Assembly (NCBI GenBank): GCA_934533005.1
Contig: CAKTBC010000053.1
Span: 1 to 12,913, forward strand
DNA: 12,913 nt
Source: an uncultured Oscillospiraceae bacterium
GTDB lineage: Bacteria > Bacillota > Clostridia > Oscillospirales > Oscillospiraceae
Direction: 5' to 3'
Made by a program: the position numbers and the translations under genes. Positions 6,392-12,913 of this stretch are shown here, piece by piece; the first letter of the stretch is position 1; every line of letters begins with the position of its first letter. The notes under the pieces are model-generated. The model did not search any database. It was not told the DNA's origin and saw only the letters and a program-made list of their open reading frames with translations.

Positions 6392-7385
6392 GCGATGTGC
6401 CGGGGTAGTAGTGCGCTAAAATCTCCCGCCATGTCGAGCCGTTTTTCGCCATGACGTTCGCTCCGTACTGGCTCATGCCTGCGCCGTGGCCGCTGCCGGA
6501 GACGGTGAAGAGAAAGCTGCGTCCTGTCCAGGCGAGCGTGAAGTTTGCCGAACGCAGCGAGAAGATCGAACGCATTCCTGTCCCCGGAACGGAGATATCC
6601 CCGATGCGGATGGACGATACGCGTCCGCTCGGATCGACCGTCCGCTCGCCGACCCACTCCGGCGGCTGGGCGGAAAGGTCGGCCTCCGGGTATGCTGCGA
6701 GAAAGATCTCGCGGAAGCTCTCCGGGGAAAACTCCGCGGTCGTGACGAAGTTCGGCACGTCCGCTGCCGTCTCGGGGCTCGATACGCTCACGAGATACGG
6801 CACATCGCCGCCCCACACGGCGGCGCCGCTCTCGGTATACCCGGCGCTGGAGGCGTGAAAGCAGGCGGCGACCGGCTCACCGTCGTAGACGAGATACACC
6901 CCGTCCGTATCGCGTACGGCCTCTTCAATCCGTGTTTCCCAGAGATCGTACTGCTCGCCCCAGCGCTCGCGGCGTTCCTCAGCTGTAAGATACACCTCGC
7001 AGCAGCCGGGACTGTCGCAGAGCGCGCATTGCGGGTGCGCCGCTGGAGGCACGCTCATGCGTGCGAGCGCGTAGCTTCGCGCCGCAACGGCCTGCGCGCG
7101 CAGCGCGTCCGGCTCAAAGGACGCGGGCATCTCCCCGGCGATGACGCCCGGGAGATATTCCGCCATGGAAAGCGTTTCTACCGCATCACCGCGCAGCAGC
7201 GTGACACCTGTGAGAGCGTCAAGCCCGGAAGAAACGGCCGCGGCGCTCTCGGGCACGGCAGACGTGGCGGGGGAGGCCTCCGGCAGCGTTTCGCCGATAG
7301 AGGCTCCGACGGCGTGCTGCACCGAGACCGGCAGCAGCAGAGAAAAGAGCAGCGACAACACACTCATCAGCACACAGCGCTTCAT
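6378..7385 (-). CDS. spoIID: SpoIID/LytB-domain protein, probable sporulation lytic transglycosylase
   Basis: A 335-residue exported or membrane-anchored protein. Residues 1-28 form an N-terminal hydrophobic signal or anchor, followed by an alanine/serine/proline-rich linker to about 55. The SpoIID domain begins near 60: AEYLPGVIAGEMPASF (75-90) contains E85 in EMP, matching the catalytic glutamate position of the family, then ALRAQAVAARSYAL, and near the C-terminus SGSGHGAGMSQYGA. C120, C123, C128 and C129 form a cluster where clostridial SpoIID proteins have a metal site; zinc binding here is inference. SpoIID cleaves peptidoglycan glycan strands during forespore engulfment together with SpoIIP and SpoIIM. 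I prefer the ATG at 7385 (MKRCVL) with a modest AGAGGGG upstream over one 51 nt earlier that lacks proper spacing. Its 3' end overlaps the clpC 3' end by 14 nt, convergently. It may be a paralogue rather than the canonical spoIID. Confidence 0.85.
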   Translation of the reverse strand: MKRCVLMSVLSLLFSLLLPVSVQHAVGASIGETLPEASPATSAVPESAAAVSSGLDALTGVTLLRGDAVETLSMAEYLPGVIAGEMPASFEPDALRAQAVAARSYALARMSVPPAAHPQCALCDSPGCCEVYLTAEERRERWGEQYDLWETRIEEAVRDTDGVYLVYDGEPVAACFHASSAGYTESGAAVWGGDVPYLVSVSSPETAADVPNFVTTAEFSPESFREIFLAAYPEADLSAQPPEWVGERTVDPSGRVSSIRIGDISVPGTGMRSIFSLRSANFTLAWTGRSFLFTVSGSGHGAGMSQYGANVMAKNGSTWREILAHYYPGTSLTTP

Positions 7386-7398
7386 AGTTACCCCTCTC

Positions 7399-7427
7399 TT
7401 GACGATAATCCAAAAGGAGTATAAAAT
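7399..7427 (+). promoter_or_regulatory. Promoter of the eight-helix membrane protein gene
   Basis: TTGACG (7399-7404), a 17-bp spacer and TAAAAT (7422-7427) each match the housekeeping consensus at five of six bases. The predicted +1 is near 7434, leaving a leader of about 70 nt. A 7-bp inverted repeat covers the -10 and the start of transcription. Confidence 0.78.
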
Positions 7428-7441
7428 ACCAATCATACTCC
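7416..7441. promoter_or_regulatory. Palindrome GGAGTAT-N12-ATACTCC over the -10: candidate operator
   Basis: GGAGTAT (7416-7422) and ATACTCC (7435-7441) are a perfect 7-bp inverted repeat separated by 12 bp and centred just downstream of the -10. It lies between the divergent spoIID-like and membrane-protein genes. Its spacing would suit a dimeric repressor; function is inferred from position alone. Confidence 0.5.
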
Positions 7442-7445
7442 CTCG

Positions 7446-7478
7446 TTCCCGGCGCCGGACAAGCGGCGCTTACGGGAA
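7446..7478 (+). promoter_or_regulatory. Stable hairpin in the 5' leader of the membrane protein gene
   Basis: TTCCCG-GCGCCG (7446-7457) pairs completely with CGGCGC (7464-7469) and CGGGAA (7473-7478), giving 12 base pairs with a 6-nt loop and a three-base bulge (TTA). It stands between the predicted transcription start and the ribosome-binding site and has no T-run, so it is not a terminator. Confidence 0.55.
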
Positions 7479-7503
7479 ACTCTATGAGGACAGGGGCTTT
7501 CCT

Positions 7504-8274
7504 ATGCAGAAACAAGCATGGACATATACGATGGCGGGAACCGTGTTTGCCGCAGCAGCCGTCATGCTGCGCTGGTTACAGGTACAGACGATTTTCGATC
7601 CCGAAACCGGGCTGCCGACGCTCCACGCGCCGATCACGACGCTGCTTGTCGCGGTGCTCATTCTCGTCACCGCGGCGCTTTGGTGGCTGTCCGGCCGCAT
7701 GAAAACCGACTGTGCGCCCGAAGAGCCGGAGGACGCGCTCGCCCTGCCGCACCGCGAGACTGGCTGGATCCTCATCTCCGTGGCGGCGCTCGCCGCGTTC
7801 GGCTCGGCGTATCTCTTCTTTCAGGAGGAGAGCACGCTGATGAAGGCCGCGGCGCTGCTGGGGATCTTGTCCGCACCCGTCCTCGCCATGATGCCGCAGC
7901 TCCCCCGCTGGGGAGGTTTCGGCGCGGCGCTGAGCGTGATGCCGGTGCTGTTCTTCTGTTTGTGGCTTGTGGTGTTCTATAAGGAAAACGCCGCAAACCC
8001 GATCCTCTGGGAATACGGCATGGAAATCCTCGCGATCGCGATGTGCCTTCTCGCCGTGTTCCGGCTGAGCGCATATCTCTTTTACCGCGCCAAGCCCCGG
8101 CAGACGATCTTCGCGTGCATGCTCGCACTTGTGACGAGCCTCGCCACGCTCACCGACAGCGTCTCTCTCGGCGCGCGTGCCGTGCTCGGCGGCTGGGGCA
8201 TCGGCGTGGCGGTCATGTGCTGGATCATCATCCATAACTTCGTTCCTCCCGCGCCGGAGGAAGATACATATTAA
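7504..8274 (+). CDS. Polytopic membrane protein of unknown function (about eight helices)
   Basis: I do not recognise a named family. The 256-residue product is very hydrophobic, with likely membrane segments at about 7-25, 44-63, 87-106, 112-130, 138-159, 170-194, 200-217 and 226-245. A loop at 64-86 is acidic (EEPEDALALPHRE) and the short C-terminal tail (PPAPEEDTY) is acidic. No catalytic motif, cysteine pair or nucleotide-binding loop stands out. The ATG at 7504 is preferred over longer readings because upstream codons lie in the spoIID promoter region and signal peptide. The ribosome-binding site is only moderate (AGGGG about 8 nt upstream). It is monocistronic: its own promoter and folded leader lie before it, and a repeat and a bidirectional terminator after it. 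Confidence 0.82.
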   Translation: MQKQAWTYTMAGTVFAAAAVMLRWLQVQTIFDPETGLPTLHAPITTLLVAVLILVTAALWWLSGRMKTDCAPEEPEDALALPHRETGWILISVAALAAFGSAYLFFQEESTLMKAAALLGILSAPVLAMMPQLPRWGGFGAALSVMPVLFFCLWLVVFYKENAANPILWEYGMEILAIAMCLLAVFRLSAYLFYRAKPRQTIFACMLALVTSLATLTDSVSLGARAVLGGWGIGVAVMCWIIIHNFVPPAPEEDTY

Positions 8275-8305
8275 AAGGCTTCATTGTGCAAAGGGAAACC
8301 TTGTT

Positions 8306-8388
8306 AGGGGAGGCAAGATGGTTTATCGCAAACCCACTTGGCTCCCCTACCAGGGGAGCTGGCAGCCGTCAGGCTGACTGAGGGGTTT
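8306..8388. repeat. Palindromic intergenic repeat element with alternative hairpins
   Basis: Several nested inverted repeats are packed here. AGGGGAGGCAAGATGGTTT (8306-8324) pairs with 8330-8348 at 16 of 19 positions around a 5-nt loop. GCTCCCCT (8341-8348) alternatively pairs perfectly with AGGGGAGC (8352-8359). CAGCC (8363-8367) pairs with GGCTG (8372-8376). AAACCC (8330-8335) and GGGTTT (8383-8388) could close the whole right half. The CTCCCCT...AGGGGAG...GACTGAGGGG layout resembles a high-copy repeat I know from GC-rich gut Clostridia; copy number cannot be seen from one window. No open reading frame of note lies within it. Confidence 0.7.
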
Positions 8389-8395
8389 ACGTGCA

Positions 8396-8436
8396 AAAAG
8401 CGCCCGGCGGAACATTTGGTTCCGCCGGGCGCTTTT
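8396..8436. terminator. Bidirectional intrinsic terminator, perfect 18-bp stem
   Basis: AAAAGCGCCCGGCGGAAC (8396-8413) is perfectly complementary to 8419-8436, with an ATTTG loop. The plus strand ends in TTTT and the minus strand in TTTTT, so it can end transcription of the membrane protein gene on one side and of the mscS-like gene, which stops at 8446, on the other. Confidence 0.92.
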
Positions 8437-8445
8437 GCCGGTTTC

Positions 8446-9279
8446 TTATTTCGTATGCACCGTGAGCTGGGGATAGGGAATATCGATGCCCTTTTCATCG
8501 AAGAGCAGTTTGAGCGAGCGGTTGAGCGCGCGGCGCGCGGCGAAAATGTTCTCCTCCGTTGCGGATACGATGAATTTGAGCACAACGCCGCTTTCGGCAA
8601 GCTCATCCACGCCGATATACTGCGGCACATCGAGAAATACGTTGCGGTTTTCTTCATACATGGCGGGCAGCGCGTCGGCGATCACGGCCTCCACGGCGCG
8701 CAGATCGGCCTCGTAGGAAATGGAGATCGTGCTCACCGCCACGGACGTTTTCTGCGAGCGGTTCTGGAAATTCCGAATTTCGGAATTGTTGATGATCTTG
8801 TGGTTGCCGCCGGCATCCTCCAGCGTTGTGGTGCGCACGCTGATGTCCACGACCTTGCCGCGGAAATCGTCGAGCACGAGAATGTCGCCGACGTTGTAGC
8901 GCCCCTCGGCAATGAGGAAAATGCCCGTGAGCACATCTTCGATGAGCGACTGCGCGCCGAAGCCGATGATCAGCGTTACGACGCCGACGCTCGCAAGCGA
9001 GGCTGTCACGTCCACGCCGAGCGCCCGCAGCCCGAAAAAGACCGAGAGCAGCACTGCCGTATAGGAGAGAATGCTCCGCGCGAGCGAGCACACCGTCCGT
9101 GCGCGCGTCTCCTTCGGCAGCTTCAAAAGCAGGGCGGCCACGCTGTAGCCGATCCAGATGAAGCCCAGATGGCGGCACATATCGGCCAGACCCGGCGTGA
9201 GCGAGCGCAAAGCGTAGCCCATCGCGCAGAGAACAACGGAAACGATCAGCAATACGGGGGATTTCTTCGTAGGTTTCAT
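8446..9279 (-). CDS. Small-conductance mechanosensitive channel, MscS family
   Basis: A 277-residue MscS-type channel. Membrane segments lie at about 8-26, 36-53 and 67-86. The pore-lining TM3 is at about 93-125, with the glycine/alanine-patterned ASVGVVTLIIGFGAQSL and then EDVLTGIFLIAEGRYNVGD entering the beta domain (RGKVVDISVRTTTLED), which is the family hallmark. The C-terminal alpha/beta vestibule runs from about 175 to the end. It would sit in the cytoplasmic membrane and release solutes when membrane tension rises on osmotic downshock. AAGGAGG precedes the ATG by 7 nt. The start overlaps the stop of the upstream single-pass membrane protein as ATGA, so the two are co-translated. A terminator follows immediately. 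Confidence 0.95.
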   Translation of the reverse strand: MKPTKKSPVLLIVSVVLCAMGYALRSLTPGLADMCRHLGFIWIGYSVAALLLKLPKETRARTVCSLARSILSYTAVLLSVFFGLRALGVDVTASLASVGVVTLIIGFGAQSLIEDVLTGIFLIAEGRYNVGDILVLDDFRGKVVDISVRTTTLEDAGGNHKIINNSEIRNFQNRSQKTSVAVSTISISYEADLRAVEAVIADALPAMYEENRNVFLDVPQYIGVDELAESGVVLKFIVSATEENIFAARRALNRSLKLLFDEKGIDIPYPQLTVHTK

Positions 9280-10199
9280 GAATCGGCCTCCTTATGCGGC
9301 GAAGTTCGGACGGTTTCGGCAAAGTCGAAGGGCTCGGTCTCGCCATCCGGCAGGAAATATACGTGAATGGTCACAAGCTCGTCGTGCTCCTTCGGGAGGG
9401 GGAGCGTGACAAGGTTGCTGTATTCGTTTTTCTCGGCAAACGCGACGGAGGCGTCAAAGCTCTCAACCTCCGGCCAGACGCAGACGGTGTCCCCGTCGAG
9501 GAGCGAGAGATCGTCCCCGACAACGGCGTCGGGAATTGTACCGCTTCCGACCGGGGTGAGATAAACGCTCACCGTGTCGCTCTCGGCGTCATAGCCGCAG
9601 GCGAACGTGAAGCGCTGTGCTTCGGGGCGTTCGGCGGAAAGCGTTTCCACGCGCCCATCAGCGTGCGTAATGGTGACGCGCACCGAAAGCGTGCTTTCCA
9701 CGGTGTTGTCCGTATAAAACTCCGGGTGCGCCTCGCGCACGGAGGAATAAGTCTCGCGCATCGTGCGGTATTCGCCGCGCTCGATGGCGGCCTCGGAGAT
9801 GGATGACGTTTGCTCCTCTTCCGGAAAGTTGGGATCGAAGAATGTGATCTCTGCGGAAACGACGTCCTCCGGCACGGGGAAACGCACCTCCGCCTCGCAG
9901 AGCGAGGCAAACGAGAGAAACCGCAGCTCCGAATCCGGCGCGGGGGCGGGCACTTCCGTGGGCGCGGGCGCGACCGTCACGACCGGCACGGGCTCCGGCT
10001 CCGGCGCTTCGGCAGGCGCTTTCACCAGCGCGAGAAACGGCAGCAGCAGCGCCGCGGCGGCGAGCGGCGCATACTTCTTCCGGCGGCTGCGCTTCGGCTC
10101 ATAGGGCGGCTCATATTCGTGCGTCGTTGGATAGGCTTCCGGCGCGCTGGGAGAGCGCAGAGGCTTTTCCGAGCTGTATTCGTAAATGTCGTCGGCGAT
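9276..10199 (-). CDS. Single-pass membrane protein of unknown function with apparent ATC start codon
   Basis: I recognise no family. Reading from an ATC at 10199-10197 gives 307 residues: an acidic, tyrosine-rich cytoplasmic head with two EYEPPYEP-like repeats (about 1-35), a basic cluster KRSRRKK (36-42), a membrane helix (43-59), a proline/alanine/glutamate linker (61-88) and a beta-rich, acidic outer domain of about 215 residues. ATC is the only codon at the right distance (9 nt) from the perfect AGGAGG at 10209-10214. An in-frame TGA (10206-10208) closes the frame just upstream. The first ATG/GTG/TTG in frame is a GTG at 10025, which lacks a ribosome-binding site and would discard the helix. 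Either the start is non-canonical or the base is a mutation or error for ATG. It is coupled to the MscS channel by ATGA, which suggests a partner or sensor role. Confidence 0.8.
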   Translation of the reverse strand: MADDIYEYSSEKPLRSPSAPEAYPTTHEYEPPYEPKRSRRKKYAPLAAAALLLPFLALVKAPAEAPEPEPVPVVTVAPAPTEVPAPAPDSELRFLSFASLCEAEVRFPVPEDVVSAEITFFDPNFPEEEQTSSISEAAIERGEYRTMRETYSSVREAHPEFYTDNTVESTLSVRVTITHADGRVETLSAERPEAQRFTFACGYDAESDTVSVYLTPVGSGTIPDAVVGDDLSLLDGDTVCVWPEVESFDASVAFAEKNEYSNLVTLPLPKEHDELVTIHVYFLPDGETEPFDFAETVRTSPHKEADS

Positions 10200-10235
10200 G
10201 GCGGCTCACCTCCTGTGAGGATCATTCCACAAATC

Positions 10236-10264
10236 ATCTTATCATTTTTCCGCGTCGCGCGCAA
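10236..10264 (-). promoter_or_regulatory. Promoter of the membrane protein-MscS unit
   Basis: On the minus strand TGATAAGAT (10236-10244) is an extended -10, with a partial -35 TTGCGC (10259-10264) at 17 bp and a T-run just upstream that could act as an UP element. The 109-nt gap after the UvrA-like gene contains this promoter and no convincing terminator for the upstream gene. Confidence 0.55.
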
Positions 10265-10308
10265 CAAAAAAAGTTGTTAAGAAGGTAAACGCAGAGCGGG
10301 AAAGGGGA

Positions 10309-12792
10309 TCACAAATATCTTCCGGTGATACTGCTTTCGTCATTTTGGATATCCTGCGGCGTTCCGGTGGCTACAATCCGGCCTCCGGCGTCTCCGCCAC
10401 CCGGCCCCATATCGATCACATAGTCGGCGTTTCGGATCACATCCAGATCGTGTTCAATGACAATCACCGTTGCGCCGTTGTCCAGAAGCGCCTGAAAAAC
10501 GCCGAGCAGCACGCGAACATCCAGCGGATGCAGACCGATGGATGGTTCATCGAACACGAAAACGGAATCCTCCTGCGTCTTGCCGATCTCGCTGGCCAGC
10601 TTGAGACGCTGCGCTTCGCCGCCGGACAAACTCGGCGTTTCCTCGCCGAGCGCCAGATAGCCGAGACCGAGCTGCCGAAGGATCTCCAGCTTTTGTGAAA
10701 CGCTTTTCCAGTCCCGGCAAAACGCTATGGCGGAGTTCACGTCCATGTCCATCAGCTCCGGCAGAGAAACGCTCTCGCCCGCCTTGTTCGTGAGCTTCAC
10801 ATCGTAAGCCGCTCTTGCATAGCGTGAGCCGCGGCAGTCCGGGCAGGGGATGCTGACATCCGGCAGAAATTGAACGTCCAGACTGACGACGCCCGTTCCG
10901 TCACAGCCGGGGCAGCGCAGAGAGCCGGTATTATAGGAAAAGTCGCTGGCTTTGTAGCCATTTTCCTTTGCGCCGGCGGATTTTGTATACAGCTTTCGCA
11001 ATTCATCGTGGATGCTCGCATAGGTGGCGACCGTCGAGCGGACATTGATGCCGATGGGCGTGGCATCAATGAGCTTCACGTGCGCGATGCCCTCGGCCTG
11101 AATCGCGCGGATATGCTCCGGCAGAGCGGTGCCGCCGATGCTTGCATCCAGCGCCGGGACAAGGCTTTCCAGCACCATTGTGGTCTTGCCGGAGCCGGAC
11201 ACGCCGGTGACGACGGTGAGCCGCCCTTTCGGGATGTCCACCTCCAATGGCTTGACCGTATGAATGGAATTCGTGGAAAGATGAATGGTGCCATTTGCAA
11301 AGAGCTCTTCTTTTGCGGTGTAGCTTTTCCGCCTTGTTTCGGCTTTGCCGGAGAGAAACGGCCCGATCTGCGAAGCCGGGTTTTCCGCAATGGTGGGAAT
11401 GGTTCCCTCGGCGATCACATGGCCACCCTTAGCGCCTGCCTCCGGCCCCATTTCCACGATCCAGTCGGCTTCCTTCAAAATCTGTGTGTCGTGATCGACC
11501 AAAATGACGGAGTTGCCGTCCGCTACGAGATCGTGCATCACGCCGGTCAGCCCCACAATGTTGGAGGGATGCAGACCAATGGAGGGCTCGTCCAAGACAT
11601 ACAGAACCCCCGTTGTGCGGTTGCGGACGGCACGGGCGAGCTGCATCCTCTGGCGCTCGCCGGTGGAGAGCGTAGAGGCCGAGCGGTCCAGCGTTAGATA
11701 GCCCAGCCCCAGATCCATCAGACGTTTGGCGGTACTCTGGAAGGCTTCGCAGATGCTCTCGGCCATCGGGCGCATTTCCTCCGGCAAGCTGCCGGGAACA
11801 CCCTGCACCCAAGAGATCAGTTCGGATAGCGTCATGGTGCAGGCTTCATCCAGAGAAATGCCGCGCAGCTTCGGCGCGCGGGCGGCGGCAGACAGGCGCG
11901 TGCCGTGGCACTCCGGGCAAATATCCTCTTTCAGAAACTTTTCCACTCGCTTCATGCCCTTTTCGTCCTTGACCTTGGCAAGGGCGTTTTCTACGGTGTA
12001 GACGGCATTATAATAGGTGAAGTCCAGCTCCGCAAAGTCATTGGAACCGGATTTCTTCGCATGGTAGAGAATATGCTTTTTCTCGGCGGGGCCGTGGTAG
12101 ACGATCTCCTTTTCGTGCTCGGACAGATCGCGGAACGGCACATCGGTACGCACACCCATTTCACGGCACACATCCGTCATCAGCGACCACATCAGGCTGT
12201 TCCACGGAGCAACAGCGCCCTCGTCAATACTAAGGGAGTCGTCCGGCACGAGGCTCTGCATATTCACGGTTCGGACGCTGCCCGTGCCGCCGCATTTCTG
12301 GCAGGCACCCTGCGAATTGAATGCCAGCTCCTCGGCGGACGGCGCATAAAAATGCGCGCCGCATTCCGGGCAGATCAGCTCTTTCCCGGCGGCAACCAGC
12401 AGCGACGGTGCGAGATAATGCCCGTTCGGGCAGCGGTGGCTGGCAAGGCGGGAATACATCAGCCGGAGACTATTTAACAGTTCCGTTCCCGTGCCGAACG
12501 TACTGCGGATACCCGGCACGCCGGGGCGCTGGTGAAGTGCCAGCGCGGCGGGGACATACAGCACCTCGTCCACGCAGGCCTTGGATGCCTGCGTCATGCG
12601 GCGGCGCGTGTAGGTAGACAGGGCTTCAAGATAGCGGCGCGAGCCCTCGGCGTACAATACGCCGAGCGCCAGCGAGGATTTGCCCGAGCCGGATACGCCC
12701 GCAATGCCGACGATCTTCCCCAGTGGGATATCGACATCTATATTTTTGAGGTTGTGGACTTTTGCTCCACGGATCAGCATTTTATCGATCAT
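10309..12792 (-). CDS. Class II UvrA-like ABC ATPase (excinuclease UvrA paralogue)
   Basis: A duplicated ABC ATPase of 827 residues, shorter than housekeeping UvrA (about 940), as in the UvrA2/DrrC-like group that lacks much of the UvrB-interaction region. ABC-I: Walker A GVSGSGKS at 32-39, signature LSTGE at 375-379 (degenerate for LSGGE) and Walker B with D401-E402. ABC-II: Walker A GVSGSGKT at 530-537, LSGGE at 722-726 and D748-E749. Two zinc modules with identical spacing are present, C141/C144/C164/C167 and C627/C630/C650/C653 (CxxC-X19-CxxC); one more CPEC lies between. UvrA-type proteins bind damaged or drug-bound DNA; class II members are linked to DNA-intercalator tolerance. The ATG at 12792 has GGAGG 6 nt upstream and overlaps the end of an ABC-ATPase gene. 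By eye it is less GC-rich than its neighbours, which may mean separate ancestry. Confidence 0.92.
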   Translation of the reverse strand: MIDKMLIRGAKVHNLKNIDVDIPLGKIVGIAGVSGSGKSSLALGVLYAEGSRRYLEALSTYTRRRMTQASKACVDEVLYVPAALALHQRPGVPGIRSTFGTGTELLNSLRLMYSRLASHRCPNGHYLAPSLLVAAGKELICPECGAHFYAPSAEELAFNSQGACQKCGGTGSVRTVNMQSLVPDDSLSIDEGAVAPWNSLMWSLMTDVCREMGVRTDVPFRDLSEHEKEIVYHGPAEKKHILYHAKKSGSNDFAELDFTYYNAVYTVENALAKVKDEKGMKRVEKFLKEDICPECHGTRLSAAARAPKLRGISLDEACTMTLSELISWVQGVPGSLPEEMRPMAESICEAFQSTAKRLMDLGLGYLTLDRSASTLSTGERQRMQLARAVRNRTTGVLYVLDEPSIGLHPSNIVGLTGVMHDLVADGNSVILVDHDTQILKEADWIVEMGPEAGAKGGHVIAEGTIPTIAENPASQIGPFLSGKAETRRKSYTAKEELFANGTIHLSTNSIHTVKPLEVDIPKGRLTVVTGVSGSGKTTMVLESLVPALDASIGGTALPEHIRAIQAEGIAHVKLIDATPIGINVRSTVATYASIHDELRKLYTKSAGAKENGYKASDFSYNTGSLRCPGCDGTGVVSLDVQFLPDVSIPCPDCRGSRYARAAYDVKLTNKAGESVSLPELMDMDVNSAIAFCRDWKSVSQKLEILRQLGLGYLALGEETPSLSGGEAQRLKLASEIGKTQEDSVFVFDEPSIGLHPLDVRVLLGVFQALLDNGATVIVIEHDLDVIRNADYVIDMGPGGGDAGGRIVATGTPQDIQNDESSITGRYL

Positions 12793-12913
12793 CGGTTTCC
12801 TCCGATTCTGTATGGGGCCGGATCTCCACCGTCCGGCCGCCGAGATTTTCGTAAACGCGGTGCGAAACGGAAAGAACGGTGCGCCCTTCGGAGGCGCGGC
12901 GCAGCGCTTCGAG
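12782..12913 (-). CDS. C-terminus of an ABC transporter-type ATP-binding protein, 5' end outside window
   Basis: The last 43 codons of a gene entering from the right edge. The segment LEALRRASEGRTVLSVSHR (residues 1-19 of the visible part) has the typical distance and wording of the end of an ABC nucleotide-binding domain, with the switch histidine in VSHR. A short strand (GRTVEIRP) and an acidic tail ending in DDR follow. The TAA stop at 12784-12782 lies inside the UvrA-like gene, an 11-bp overlap, so the two are probably one operon and coupled. The Walker motifs are outside the window, so the subfamily and any partner permease cannot be judged. Confidence 0.65.
   Translation of the reverse strand, partial: LEALRRASEGRTVLSVSHRVYENLGGRTVEIRPHTESEETDDR

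Noticed and set aside
7386..7445. A sporulation (sigma-E type) promoter for the spoIID-like gene on the minus strand
   Set aside because: A and T blocks such as GGTATTTTATACT are present, but I could not fit both boxes at a proper spacing.
8275..8445. A small gene in the gap after the membrane protein
   Set aside because: The gap is filled by the palindromic repeat and the bidirectional terminator; the open frames there are just readings of those structures.
10258..10278. CAAC-A7-GTTG as terminator of the UvrA-like gene
   Set aside because: Only a 4-5 bp stem with the T's in the loop, not after the stem; it overlaps the -35 region of the next promoter instead.
1..12913. A new defence or mobile system in this window
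   Set aside because: No nuclease, methylase-restriction pair, toxin-antitoxin, reverse transcriptase, integrase or array is visible; the genes are mostly core functions.

Overview
The window reads as ordinary chromosomal DNA of a GC-rich, low-copy-element Firmicute. The best guess is a clostridial gut bacterium of the Oscillospiraceae/Ruminococcaceae type. This rests on a CtsR/McsA/ClpC heat-shock cluster, a SpoIID-family sporulation protein, strong AGGAGG ribosome-binding sites, high GC by eye, and a GGGGAG-rich intergenic palindromic repeat of a kind I associate with that group. The taxonomic call is inference; no rRNA or other marker is present. I see no CRISPR array, transposase, phage gene, tRNA or rRNA.

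Layout. Positions 1-2467, minus strand: a ferredoxin gene, then tRNA methyltransferase trmN6, 16S methyltransferase rsmI, and a cytidylate-kinase-like gene cut by the left edge. The ferredoxin terminator and the trmN6 promoter occupy the same DNA, and that promoter is placed so that the trmN6 mRNA should be leaderless. Positions 2669-6391, plus strand: ctsR-mcsA-clpC, the protein-quality-control operon, with CtsR operator boxes in both orientations at the promoter. mcsB, the arginine kinase gene usually found between mcsA and clpC, is absent, and a clear terminator sits in its place.

Positions 6378-8274: spoIID-like (minus) converges on clpC with overlapping stop codons and diverges from an eight-helix membrane protein of unknown function (plus). 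The shared intergenic region holds a good promoter with a palindrome over its -10 element, plus a strongly folded leader. Positions 8275-8445 hold a palindromic repeat and a long bidirectional terminator, with no gene.

Positions 8446-12913, minus strand: the tail of an ABC-transporter-type ATPase, an overlapping class II UvrA-like ABC protein, then a promoter and a two-gene unit: a single-pass membrane protein, whose only sensible start codon is ATC, coupled by ATGA to an MscS-family channel.

How the genes work together. CtsR represses the heat-shock operon. McsA and ClpC share UVR motifs and probably meet physically, with ClpC unfolding substrates for ClpP. RsmI and TrmN6 modify the translation machinery. 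The UvrA-like protein and the adjacent ABC ATPase suggest drug tolerance or DNA-damage response. The MscS pair suggests osmotic protection. I did not find a convincing new multi-gene system; the most interesting signals are in expression control (non-canonical start, leaderless promoter/terminator overlap, opposed CtsR boxes) and in the missing mcsB.
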